Position numbers and translations under genes: made by a program | Notes under the pieces: generated by a model | What the model saw: only the letters and a program-made list of their open reading frames with translations | Database searches by the model: none | What the model was told of the DNA's origin: nothing | Shown: positions 22,215 to 33,400 of the stretch, one piece after another | How positions within the stretch are numbered: the stretch's first letter is position 1 | Layout: each line of letters starts with the position of its first letter | DNA from: Ricinus communis | Lineage: Eukaryota > Streptophyta > Magnoliopsida > Malpighiales > Euphorbiaceae | DNA: 64,000 nt | NCBI RefSeq assembly: GCF_019578655.1 | Contig: NC_063256.1 | Coordinates: 4,836,001 to 4,900,000, forward strand | Direction of reading: 5' to 3'

Positions 22215-25200
22215 ATGAGTACAGGAGACTCGGCAGAACTCGAAGGAAACCTAACGCTGAGTGATCGGTTAAAGGTTTTCAAAGGCTCTAGCTTTGATCC
22301 TGAGGCTTACGTTATCTCCAAATGCCAGACTATGAACGAGAAGGTCCTTAATTCTTATTATTTTTCTTTAAATCAGTTTAGTAAGTTAAAACACGAAATG
22401 GATTGAGTTTTCACGACTTTAATTATCAGTGAAATAAATAAATGTTATGTTGCTGCTGCTGATGGTGTGGCAGGAAATAAGGCACTTGTGTTCTCACCTT
22501 ATCGAGTTGAAAAAAGCGTCTGCTGAGGAAATGCGCAGAAGTGTTTACGCTAATTACACTGCTTTCATTCGGTAACCATCGAAATTTTAATAGTATTATC
22601 AATTATTTCTTTTATTTTTAACAATTAACTTTCTGAATGAAAATTGCGTGTTTGTGAAAATGCAGGCCATATCGACAATTATATGAATTGTTTATTGTCA
22701 CCTGCGGTTCTATTTTATTTTTTTTAATATATACAAATGCGTGATTTTGTGGTTATCATATGTATTCTTAACAGAGAAAATAATAATCCACCATGGCTTT
22801 CATTTGCAGCACATCAAGGGAGATTTTAGCTCTCGAGGGACATCTTCTTTCCATGAGGAATCTCCTATCTACTCAGGCAGCTCTAGTTCATGGTTTAGAA
22901 GAACGTGTTCGGATTGATTCATTGTGGGCTAATTCTGAAGACTCACTTGCAGAGGACCTATCTAACTTTGAGAATAGAGAACTTCCCAAAACAGAAGATT
23001 GGTTACCAGAATTCTTGGAGACCCTTGATGTTTTATTGGCTGAAAGGAGAGTCGACGAAGCTATGGCGGCCCTTGACAAGGGAGAAATTTTAGCCAGAGA
23101 TGCTGCTAGGAAGCGCACATTGAGTCCAGCTGCACTCTTTAAATTACGGACTGCAATTACAGAACAAAGACAACGATTAGCGGACCAGATTGCAGATACC
23201 ATTATCCAACCTTCAACACGTGGAGTAGAGCTCCATTCTTCTGTTTTAGCTCTGAAAAAACTTGGAGATGGTTCCCGTGCTCATACATTGCTACTCAATT
23301 CTCATCACCAGAAGCTGCAGTCTAGCATGAAGAGTCTTCGCTCATCCAATGCAACAGTATATACTGCTGCAATTTCACAGCTTGTCTTCTCAACCATTGC
23401 ACAAGCTGCGAGTGATTCCTTGTCAGTTTTTGGTGAGGAGCCTGCATATTCGTCTGAGCTTGTGACTTGGGCTGTCAAACAGACTCAGGTTTTCGCTCTT
23501 CTTCTTAAGAGGCATGTTCTAGCTTCATCAGCAGTTGCATGGGGGCTAAGGGTTGCTGCTGAGTGCATTCAGATATGCTTGGGTCACTGTTCTTTGTTAG
23601 AAGCTCGTGGACTGGCCCTTTCTCCTGTTTTACTGAGACTTTTTAGGTCTAGTGTTGAGCAGGCACTAAGTGCCAATTTAAAAAGAATTGAACAGATTAG
23701 TGCTGCATTAGCTGCTGCAGATGACTGGTTGCTTGCTTATACACCAGTTGGTGGGCGTCTTTTATCTTCTACTTCATCCTTTGCTAATGCAGCAGGGTCA
23801 CAGCCAAAGCTTTCAAACAGTGCAAACCGATTCAACTCAATGGTTCAGGTGACTAACAACACTTCCTGTTTGAAATCTTTCCGCTCCACAACATTAAAGA
23901 ACAGGACACTTGATATGATTTCTTTTGCTTTATTGGGATGTTATTTGCTGCTTTGTCCATAATCATATGCCAGTTGGTGGTACCTGCTTTTAATTCAAAA
24001 GTAATCAAGTTATAGAACCTCTTTTTGAAGTTAACCTGAGTCTGATGGTGAGGAATGCTGATTAACATTGACTTAATAATTATGGGAAATATAATGGTCC
24101 ATCCTGCAGTTTACTATTCTAGAAGCTTTTGACTTTATCAATTCTTCAATCTTCAGGAAATTCTAGAAGATGTAGCGCCACTTGAGATCCTTCAGTTGGA
24201 TGGTCCTGCACTCGAAGGTATTCTACAAGTGTTCAGTGCCTATGTAAACTTGCTGATCCGTGCATTACCGGGTTCAATGGAGAATGAAGACAACATGGAA
24301 GCTTCTGGTAGTAAAATTGTGAGGATGGCAGAAACTGAAAGCCAGCAGATAGCTTTACTAGCAAATGCATCATTATTAGCAGATGAGCTGCTCCCGCGTT
24401 CTGCCATGAGGCTTTTGCCATTGCCTACTAGATTAGATGAACAACCAAGAAGAGCTTCAGGTAGGCAATCTCGTCTTCCGGATCAAAGGGAATGGAAGAA
24501 GAAACTTCAACGCTCAGTTGACCGCTTGCGAGATAGCTTCTGCAGACAACATGCTCTTGAGCTCATCTTCACTGAAGATGGTGAAATCCGTCTAAATGCA
24601 GTTATATACACAAGTATGGATGACCAAGCAGAGGAGCCTGAATGGTTCCCATCTTCAATTGTTCAGGTAGTTTCTCGAGGTTGGAGGAATTCATTCAGTT
24701 CGCACATATTGTAGGTTTGCTTTATGCAACAAGAGAGTGCATTTTCTTGATCGAGTTCTGGCATGTTGGCTCAGCCTCTCTCTTGAGACGCTTTGCCCTT
24801 TTAGCTCCTTTTGCTCACATAATTGCTTTCTTATAGAACTTTATTCATCAGGATGCTGTGAATTTTCATCAACTTAATTTTTATTCAGGAACTATTCATA
24901 AAGTTGTCTCGGGTGGCCAACATAGCAACTGAAATGTTTGTAGGTAGGGAAAGGTTTGCAACAATTCTATTGATGAGACTCACGGAGACAGTGATTCTTT
25001 GGCTTTCTGATGATCAAACTTTCTGGGAAGAAGTGGAGGGACAAAAGCCTTTGGGTCCTCTTGGCCTCCAACAGGTATATTTAAAAACAAGGCACCTTCA
25101 TTCTGATTTCTAATTATTTGCTGTGGATCTGTGTCTTTTACACAGCTAGAGACGACATTAATTGATCAATTACTGGTGCAGTTTTACTTGGATATGCAAT

Positions 25201-25649
25201 TTGTGTTGCTCTTTGCGTCTCAAGGCCGCTACTTGTCTAGGAATCTACATCAAGTTATCAAAAACATCATAGCAAGAGCGATTGATGTGGTTTCTGCTAC
25301 TGGAGTGGATCCTTACAGGTACTTCCAGTTAACATTAGATTAAACAAAATAGAACTAGAATAATACAATGATGCAGCGTCCTAAGGGGGCTTCAGCCTGC
25401 TTATTATATGGACAATATGCATGGTTGCCATTTCAAATTACTTAATGAATATGGTTAACAAATCAACTGCTAAGCTGCCGTCCTATGACAAAACATTTTC
25501 TTGGCAGTGCATTGCCGGAGGATGACTGGTTTGCAGAAGTTGCTCAAATAGCCATCAAAATGTTGAGTGGGAAAGCAAACTTTGGGAACATAGATAGAGA
25601 TGTTAGCAGCCCCACTGCATCGTCAGTCCTATCACATGGAAGTAACTAG
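22215..25649 (+). CDS. EXO84A: Exocyst complex subunit EXO84A
   Basis: Seven exons: 22215-22343, 22474-22571, 22810-23848, 24157-24666, 24889-25074, 25182-25318 and 25508-25649, all GT-AG, giving 746 residues, close to the usual 750. The N-terminal Vps51/EXO84 region reads LSDRLKVFKGSSFDPEAYV, then KKASAEEMRRSVYANY and TSREILALEGHLLSMRNLLS. A long helical-rod domain follows, with LERRLDELL-type helices and later MFVGRERFATILLMRLTETV. The end is EVAQIAIKMLSGKANFG and a serine-rich tail. EXO84 is one of eight exocyst subunits that tether Golgi-derived vesicles to the plasma membrane. The opening ELEGNLTLSDRL and the C-terminus fit Arabidopsis EXO84A (At1g10385) better than EXO84B. Exon 6 has an alternative in-frame acceptor 36 bp upstream (AG 25144-25145). 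Confidence 0.94.
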
Positions 25650-27479
25650 TGTTCAGTCATTCATGGATGCGAGCCTATTGGGTAGGTGAAGATGCACCAC
25701 TTTGCTATGTTCCACGTTCTTGATTCTTTCAGACAGATTAGATCATCAGTATGTGCAATTTCTTCCTAGCTAGCTAGCCCCTATCACATACATATATGCA
25801 TTACTGATAAATCTATTTCCATAATTTCTTACTGTTCTGACTTGAGCCAAGAGGTTTACCTAACAATTCATTGTATTGTCTTAATTTGTGGAAAAAATGA
25901 CAGAGCTTTGCGCATCATTTTGAAATTACTCAATTTGTGACATTTAATGGATATATCATTGTTCGTGAGGTTTGTTCCTAACATCAAGCTCTTATTTAAG
26001 AAAGAGCCATCATTGGTATTTCAGTAATTAAGCCCGATTACTTCATCCACCCCAAACTTCAGCGTCACTACGTGGCCAGATGAGACCTAACAATGGATTT
26101 TTTAAATCTCCAGTCCTCCATGCAAGCATCAAGCTTCCATCTCTCTTTTCATGGTAATCTAACAGCCCCGGAGGAGGCAACAGAACTGAGAAGTTAGGGA
26201 GCACTGCTACTAGCAGATATAGAACAGTTGGGCTCAACCCATTAGAAAGATTACCAGGCTAGGAAATGAAATAAGGACTGCAAAACAAAAGAGAGCAAAT
26301 GGATGTTCCTCAGAAAGGACATGTCTGTGGTCTAAACCACAATCCTTATCACGTCATGTTGAGAATTTGTTAAACCATCCTGTTCTTTAAGACTTTATTG
26401 CCTCAGCTTCACAATTTCAGGCCTGATTTTGTGAGACTAAAGGGGCTTGTTAGTTTGGACAAGAGCCATAAAACGAGGGCAATGTGAATTGCTGATTATA
26501 GTCTTTAGCTTTAATGGGGTAACCAATTTGTTCAGACGTCCCAAAAAGTTGTAGGCACAAACCATTCCTCCGAAATAACCCTTATATCATGGCGAAATTC
26601 AAGTGAAATAAAAGTAAAAAAGAGGCCAGGAGGGGAGGGTCAAGTGGTAGCTTGTCCAAAAGCAGGCTCAATAATTAAAATAATATATAATTGTATTGAT
26701 TAAAATAATCGATTTATAGGTTCTAAAGAAACTGACAATTGTAAGATCCTTCTTGAAGTTCCACAATGTTCACAGAAGCCAGCCTTTGGGGACCATAAAC
26801 AAAAACAGGGAGTCTCCGGTGTCTGAAACCCGAAATTTTTTAAAGTACATTTGACCAACAGTAATCTAAGAACATGGGTGTTATGAAACCTGCCCCCAAG
26901 AAAGGAACATCAAAGCTAATATGCCATTGAGTAGTGGATCACCATGTGATTTTCAATAAGCTAATGCCATTATAGCCGTCCGATGAGAGTGAATATTCAT
27001 CACATGGCTTAAGCTTATTGGCAAAGTGCACAAACATGTGCTTATTAAATTAGTATCCTAAATTGATTCGTTATGTGCCTATAATCGGAAATCTCAGTTT
27101 GCCCATTGATGCATCCCAACAGCAGCTTCTTAGGAAAGATTTATTTTTGGATTTTTTGAAGATTACAGAAGGAATTAGGATTGGGATTAGTTTACTATCT
27201 TTGAAACTATTGGGAGAAGTGACGTCTATCATTTTATGATCAGCCCCCCTTTTTTAAGCATTTCCAAGGACATCATAATTCAGACACATTTATGCTTTTC
27301 AGCATTACAATCTGTAAAGTTAGGAAAAGACAGAAAAAAGAAAAAGAAAAAGCAAAAGAGAGATTTTTTACTCACTATTAGTTGCTATAGAGATCTTGCA
27401 CTTAGATATTCTCAGTTTTATTTCCTGCAAAAACTAGATTTAGCAGCCCCTTAGTGGCCATAATTTCGGTCAGGGTAAA
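25650..27479. other. Intergenic DNA, EXO84A to LRR gene
   Basis: Contains the EXO84A 3' UTR and the LRR promoter. One 64-codon frame at 26043-26237 (-) has a proline/leucine-rich stretch but no family I recognise. No repeat or RNA gene is evident. Confidence 0.55.
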
Positions 27480-29441
27480 ATGGTTTGTAAGCTGTTATGG
27501 CTTGTTCTTTTATTTACCATTGCAACAGTTGGAGAAGCAAAACAAAGTGCTGGTAAAGCATGCAATCGCAATGACCTCAAGGGTCTAATTAGTTTCAAGG
27601 CTGGAATCCATGTTGATACTTCAGGCAGATTGGCAAAGTGGGTTGGTCGTAGTTGTTGCAATTGGGAAGGCGTAACTTGCGATAATACGACCGGCAGAGT
27701 GACAGCAATCCTTCTTGCAGGATTCATTTCCACAGATGATTTTATATTACAGTCCGAAATGAAAGGCTGGTTGTCTCCCTCTATTACACTTCTCAGCTTT
27801 CTTGAGGTCATTGATCTTGGCGGCCTAATAAACCTGGCCGGAACTATTCCACCAGCAATTGGATTTCGCCTGCCAAGGCTCCGAAAGCTATATTTATATG
27901 GCAACAAGCTCAGTGGATCAGTACCACATAGTATCGGTAAGCTGTCAAAACTTGAAGAACTTCATCTGCATGAGAATAGATTCTCTGGTTTTCTCCCTTC
28001 AAGCTTAGGCAATCTTAAGAATTTGAATCAACTGCTACTGCATTCAAATCGTTTTACTGGTGTTATACCTGATTCTCTTACAAACTTGACAAATCTGATG
28101 CAATTGGATCTTCACAGCAATGCTATAACAGGTCAAATACCAGACAGGATTGGTGAAATGCAGGCATTGGAAAAACTTGATCTTTCCAACAATCTATTGA
28201 GAGGGAAAATTCCAATTTCATTAACAGGTTTGAATGCCATTTCAGAATTGTACTTGGATACAAATTGTCTTGAGGGAGCGATCCCATTTCCATCAAGTTC
28301 CGGCCAAATGTCTTCTCTTGGCTTCCTTAAACTGAATGATAACAATCTAACTGGAACCATACCTGCGAACTTTGGCTATCTGGTTTCTCTTCAAAGAGTT
28401 TCCCTAGCAAATAACAAGCTTGCCGGAGTTATTCCTTCCAGCTTGGGTAATCTATCAGCTTTAACAGAGTTGTATCTAAACGGCAATCTGCTATCTGGCC
28501 AGATACCGAAATCTATCAGTCTACTCTCTCGTCTAATACTCTTAAGCATATCTCATAATTTTATTCAAGGGCCATTTCCTTGTGAGTTCTCTTCCCTCCA
28601 AAATCTCCAAACTCTAGATTTGTCCTTCAACCACTTGGACCTTGTCTCGTTCCCAAAGTGTTTAGCAGAAATGCCATCACTTTCCAGGATATACTTGGCT
28701 GGATGTGGAATTCACGGAGAAATTCCAGCTTTTCTGCAAACAACTCCAAGTCCAATACAGGAATTGGACTTGTCAACTAACCATCTCACTGGAAGCTTGC
28801 CACCATGGCTGGGAAGCCTGACTCAGCTCTACTCTTTGAATCTCTCAAGAAACTTTCTTGTTTCAAGTATCCCCGATTCAGTTACGAACTTGCAGCATTT
28901 GGGTGTGCTAGATCTGCACTCAAACAAGATAACTGGGCCCATAAGTAAAATTTTTGAGATATGTTCCGCATTTTCTGATGGCTCATTGACATATATTGAC
29001 CTTTCTGATAACATATTCTCGGGTGGAATTCAACAAATTGGAGTAGGAGGCCAAGTTGGGATACAGTATCTTAACTTGTCACGCAATATCCTGGAAGGGG
29101 AGGTGCGAACTTCAATAGGGAGAATGAAATCGTTGCAGACTTTGGATTTAAGTTGCAATAAGTTCGGTTTCACTTTGCCAGAGGCTTTAGCGAACGTGAG
29201 CTCATTAGAAAGGCTGAAACTGCAAAAAAATCATTTCACAGGCAAGATACCAGTTGGATTTCTGAAGCTAAGAAAGCTGAAGGAACTAAATTTATCGGAC
29301 AATCTTCTGGTAGGGGAAATTCCCATTGGTAAACCTTTAAGTGAGTTTCCATGGAGCTCTTTTTCTGGAAACAAAGGTTTATGTGGGAAGCCCCTCACTC
29401 CTTGTAAAGTTCGAGGCTATAAATCCTTGATAAACTTATAG
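27480..29441 (+). CDS. Secreted extracellular LRR protein, At5g23400-like, without kinase or membrane anchor
   Basis: An intronless frame of 653 residues. A signal peptide of about 20 residues ends at GEA. An LRRNT cap follows (ACNRNDLKGLISFKAGI, then CCNWEGVTCD with the paired cysteines). About 20 plant-type LRRs follow, with the LxxLxLxxNxLxGxIPxxIG pattern, broken by an irregular stretch near 365-395. The C-terminal cap is GNKGLCGKPLTPC. No transmembrane helix or kinase follows, so the product is wall- or apoplast-located. The cap and the last repeats resemble Arabidopsis At5g23400, and more distantly the PGIP, FLOR1 and DRT100 groups. Such proteins serve as ligand-binding co-factors or polygalacturonase inhibitors; which applies here cannot be read from the sequence. 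Several N-x-S/T sites suggest N-glycosylation. Confidence 0.92.
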   Translation: MVCKLLWLVLLFTIATVGEAKQSAGKACNRNDLKGLISFKAGIHVDTSGRLAKWVGRSCCNWEGVTCDNTTGRVTAILLAGFISTDDFILQSEMKGWLSPSITLLSFLEVIDLGGLINLAGTIPPAIGFRLPRLRKLYLYGNKLSGSVPHSIGKLSKLEELHLHENRFSGFLPSSLGNLKNLNQLLLHSNRFTGVIPDSLTNLTNLMQLDLHSNAITGQIPDRIGEMQALEKLDLSNNLLRGKIPISLTGLNAISELYLDTNCLEGAIPFPSSSGQMSSLGFLKLNDNNLTGTIPANFGYLVSLQRVSLANNKLAGVIPSSLGNLSALTELYLNGNLLSGQIPKSISLLSRLILLSISHNFIQGPFPCEFSSLQNLQTLDLSFNHLDLVSFPKCLAEMPSLSRIYLAGCGIHGEIPAFLQTTPSPIQELDLSTNHLTGSLPPWLGSLTQLYSLNLSRNFLVSSIPDSVTNLQHLGVLDLHSNKITGPISKIFEICSAFSDGSLTYIDLSDNIFSGGIQQIGVGGQVGIQYLNLSRNILEGEVRTSIGRMKSLQTLDLSCNKFGFTLPEALANVSSLERLKLQKNHFTGKIPVGFLKLRKLKELNLSDNLLVGEIPIGKPLSEFPWSSFSGNKGLCGKPLTPCKVRGYKSLINL

Positions 29442-30486
29442 AGTACTAATCTGCACATTTGCTCTGTGAAATGAAACAAGTTCCAATTATTGTATTTACA
29501 GAAATTTATGATTTGCTCTCTATCCTTCCTTCCCTTGTAATTGCCACATTCTAAAATCCACTGAATGGATTAGTAAAATGCAAATATAAGCCATGGGATA
29601 CATGAATCTATCAATCTTGTAAGACTAGAATAACAAATAAATCAAAGGCACAATCTTGTCAAACTTATCAGTAAATAATCTCAATTATATACATCGAAGA
29701 ATAAAGCTCAATGTCTAGCATAGGTGTGACAAGTTCGGAATTAGGGCACAACCGCTTTATGTTATTTTTGTTGTCGGAAGGTGGACGGCAAACAGGTCCA
29801 AGCAGTGAACTCTAATGGAAGTAATTGAAAAAGGAACAATTTCATTTAGTGTTAAAATCATGTGAAACATACCCTCTTCATTTCTTCTTATCTTTGTGAT
29901 GATATATTCTCATAAAACTTAAATGTTCTTTATCATTTTTGTTTTCTCCTTTAAGTTTCTGCTTTTTAAATTTAGAATATTTATTTTAAAAATATAAGCT
30001 GAGAAATCTTTTTCAGGAAAATAAATTATTTTTATAGCTTTGTAGAATAGTGAAGAAATCTATTTTTTTTATTTTAGGAAATTAAAAAAAAAAGAAAAAA
30101 AAAAAGTCTCTCATTAGTATATTTTGTTTAAGAACTGCAGAGCAAAAGAAAAATCAAGTAGAAAAGTTGATATTATCTGAATTTGAAGTTAGATAATCGT
30201 TTTCATTTGAAATAAATTAAAAACAAGAATAAGAGCCTTGCTTCTTTTATCTATCCATTCCACCAGTCAGCTAGAATCAGGGGGTAAATGCCAATACAAA
30301 CAGATATATTATGTTGACCTGATTCTGTTAGATTTGTATGATAGTATCATGCATATATGCTATTGGCAATTTTTGTTTGCGATATCAAGATGAGTTACAA
30401 ATGATGCACAGCAATTTCTGAGGGAAGAAAAGAATAATAATTTCTCCGCAAAATTAGCCTTTACTAGATATTTTGCTATTACATCG
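29442..30486. other. Convergent 3' flanks of the LRR and CW14-like genes
   Basis: About 1 kb that must contain both 3' UTRs. A/T homopolymer runs lie at about 30062-30105. No gene is supported. Confidence 0.55.
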
Positions 30487-33400
30487 TTAAGCACTTAGTG
30501 CATCAAAAGGGTCTTGATTTAACCCTAGTTGATGGTAATTCATGTAATCAATTCCATTTAACCTTACACAACACAATATCTGCTCTGGCAACTCTTCAGC
30601 TTTGTTCCCCTGTTTAAGTATGCAAAAAACAATGAATGAATATCAGATTCCAAGAGCTGCCATATAACAGATAATCAAAACGTCTTAAACCCAACATCAA
30701 ATACACTTGCTATGTTCCTTGAAAAATAAAATTTCTTTTAACAGAAAGGAATATCCTTGCCTGTATAGTGAGGCCAACATCCAGGATACAAATTTTGAGT
30801 CTGTCTAGAAATGCTTCAAAACCTTTCCTAGAGATGTAACTGAACCTATGCATGTCTATGTCAATCTCGAAGTAGTTTTCCCCCTGTAAGATAACATTAT
30901 GCAACATAAGAACAAATGTATTGTAAGAGTTTTGCTGCAATACTATTATCTTCTTCAGTTCCATGCTACTTTGCCTAAAAAATAATGTGCTCACTATTCA
31001 CATCGTCCATTTCTTTGGTAAAGACCTAAATCGTATTATGTAGTCTCAGTACATGAAAACGTCGTTATTTTGAAATACTGCAACTTAAGACATGCCATAG
31101 TGCATCAGAATAGATTCACCATCACGAATCATTTTGTTGCCAAAGACAAAGTATCTGCATATGAAGTGTTCAACTAAGAGCATGATAATTATGCAGAAAT
31201 ATCAATGAATCAGCAGTTGTACTCAACTATTTAAGAGAACTTGTGCTAAAGACTATTTTACTTCTACTCTAAATCGATGAGAAATCATTGTCTGAGAAGG
31301 ATATTGGCAAATCGAACTTCTACTTTAAATCAATATAAGTAAACTGCAAATGAACTTACTAAATAAAACTCATGCTGAGGACGCGAAAGAACAGGTTTTT
31401 CATTGTAAGCTTGCATAAGCTTTCTCTCTGCAGAACTTAAATGAAGATCATCTACGTTTACAACTCGACCCAATATCTTGAGTCTTTCTCGATAGGGTAC
31501 AATTGTATCTACAGGGAATCCCTTGACTTTTTCAACTTCATCGTCAATTATCCGCTGCTCAGAAAGCAAATGATCAATTAAAATATAAAAGGCACAGCAA
31601 TGAAATAATGAGTAAATTATAACTTAATATATATGAATTCTGTGCATATCCTCATTGTTGCAGAGCATCAACATGAAAAGTAGTTTCTTTCTTTTCTGTT
31701 CTTTTTTCTCGCCACAAGTGCCAAACTAAGTTGTAGCAGCAGCAGCAGCAGCATTGTCAAGAAAATAGGTTCTAAACAGGCTTAAAATCATTTTCAAACG
31801 TGTGATATAAAATCACAAGTAAAAAGGACTCCATCTTACCCTAATACTTTCTTGAAAGTGGGCTGGGAGCTCTTTTGAGTAACTCTCAGAAAGCTTAAAA
31901 TACAAAACAAAATTCATTCCTTCTCCATCAACTTCACTCTGGAAAAGTGCAGCAGTATATAATGGAATCTGCAGAACCAACAAAAGAGTCAGCCTGATAG
32001 CGGCAAACATGGAAACATGAGAAAGAGAAATTCTCTATCTACTTCAAGTATCTTGTTTGGAGAACCTAATATTCACACATACCACCACTAAACCTTAAGA
32101 AAGTAGGAATACCTGAACATTTACAACAAGAATAGTGGGGAGCTTCCCAGAAGAATTTATTACGGGGAGCTCAACAAATCGAGCAATATGATCAATTTTT
32201 CGAGGAGATAAGAATACATCAACCCCAAATGGATAATATGCAGCATGAGCAGGAGCAAACTCCTTCTTCTTGTCCCTGCCATACAGAAAAAATGTGAAAT
32301 TGATCCTCTCTTATAAAGAAATAGCTATGCTAGATCTACATTTTGCACATGCTATATTACATTTTGCACATGCACTAAATTATGTCAAACCATAGAGGAG
32401 AGTGGTTTGCATGGATAAGAAAACCAAATAAATTCCATCTTCTTACTTACCTCAAATAATTCTGTCCCCGAACTTTGAAACTACCTGGCTCTATATGTGA
32501 CCAACAATCGAGCATTTTCTTATCCATCGGGCAAAATGGTACTTGGGAACCAGCTATTGGTCTCTGCAGAATTGGCTTTGATGAAACTGAAATTATAAAT
32601 CATAAATGAGGAAGATTAAAACAAGAGCTCATTTGACATATTTATATTGATTTAATTAATCATTTGTAAAGGACCCAAGCACTTTTGGTTTATTACTACA
32701 AAGTAACACCCTCTATCAAATACAAGTTGGAGAAATGAAGATGCAAAAAGATATATTAAAGGTCCAGAGAAAACCATGTATTATTTACATTAGCACTTTT
32801 AAAATGACTGAGCACAGTTATTAGGCACAACTAGAATATTCAGGCAGCAAGCTCAGCCAACTGTCTATAACCAATAAGAAAAAGAACAAGTGAGACCAGA
32901 GAAGCTTTGTTTCCAAATGGCTCAAAGATCTACAGTACTGCAACCTTGACTATCTAAAATGTAAAAGAATTGATCCTTGCAATTAGAAAACTTTATTTTC
33001 TCCAAGTATTAGGCCTTCAAAAACTTCAGTTCTCATACTCGAACTATTTCAACAGGAAAAAGATGGAGCAACCATTGCTATTTGACCTGATTAAAAGCTA
33101 TGTAGGGAATGGATTTAAGAGGTAACAGCAATTTCATAACGCATGTAAACCAAACTGTGGAATAAAGCAGATGCTGAACATTAGATCCACAAAAAATTTG
33201 ATACTGCAGCTTCACAAAATTGTGAGTGCGGACTAAGAACAATAATAGGGATGAAGCATTGGTTACAGAAAAAAATAAAACCTTTGTGACGTTAGATTGA
33301 GTCATGTAATATCAGAACTTCGAAGTTGACAGTAAAGTACTTACAAAGAGAATTATTTGCATGCCCTTCTTTCCATTTGAATGAGAGTTTCAGGGCAGCC

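Noticed and set aside
26043..26237. 64-residue minus-strand frame between EXO84A and the LRR gene
   Set aside because: It has some protein-like composition but no family resemblance and no extension by splicing.
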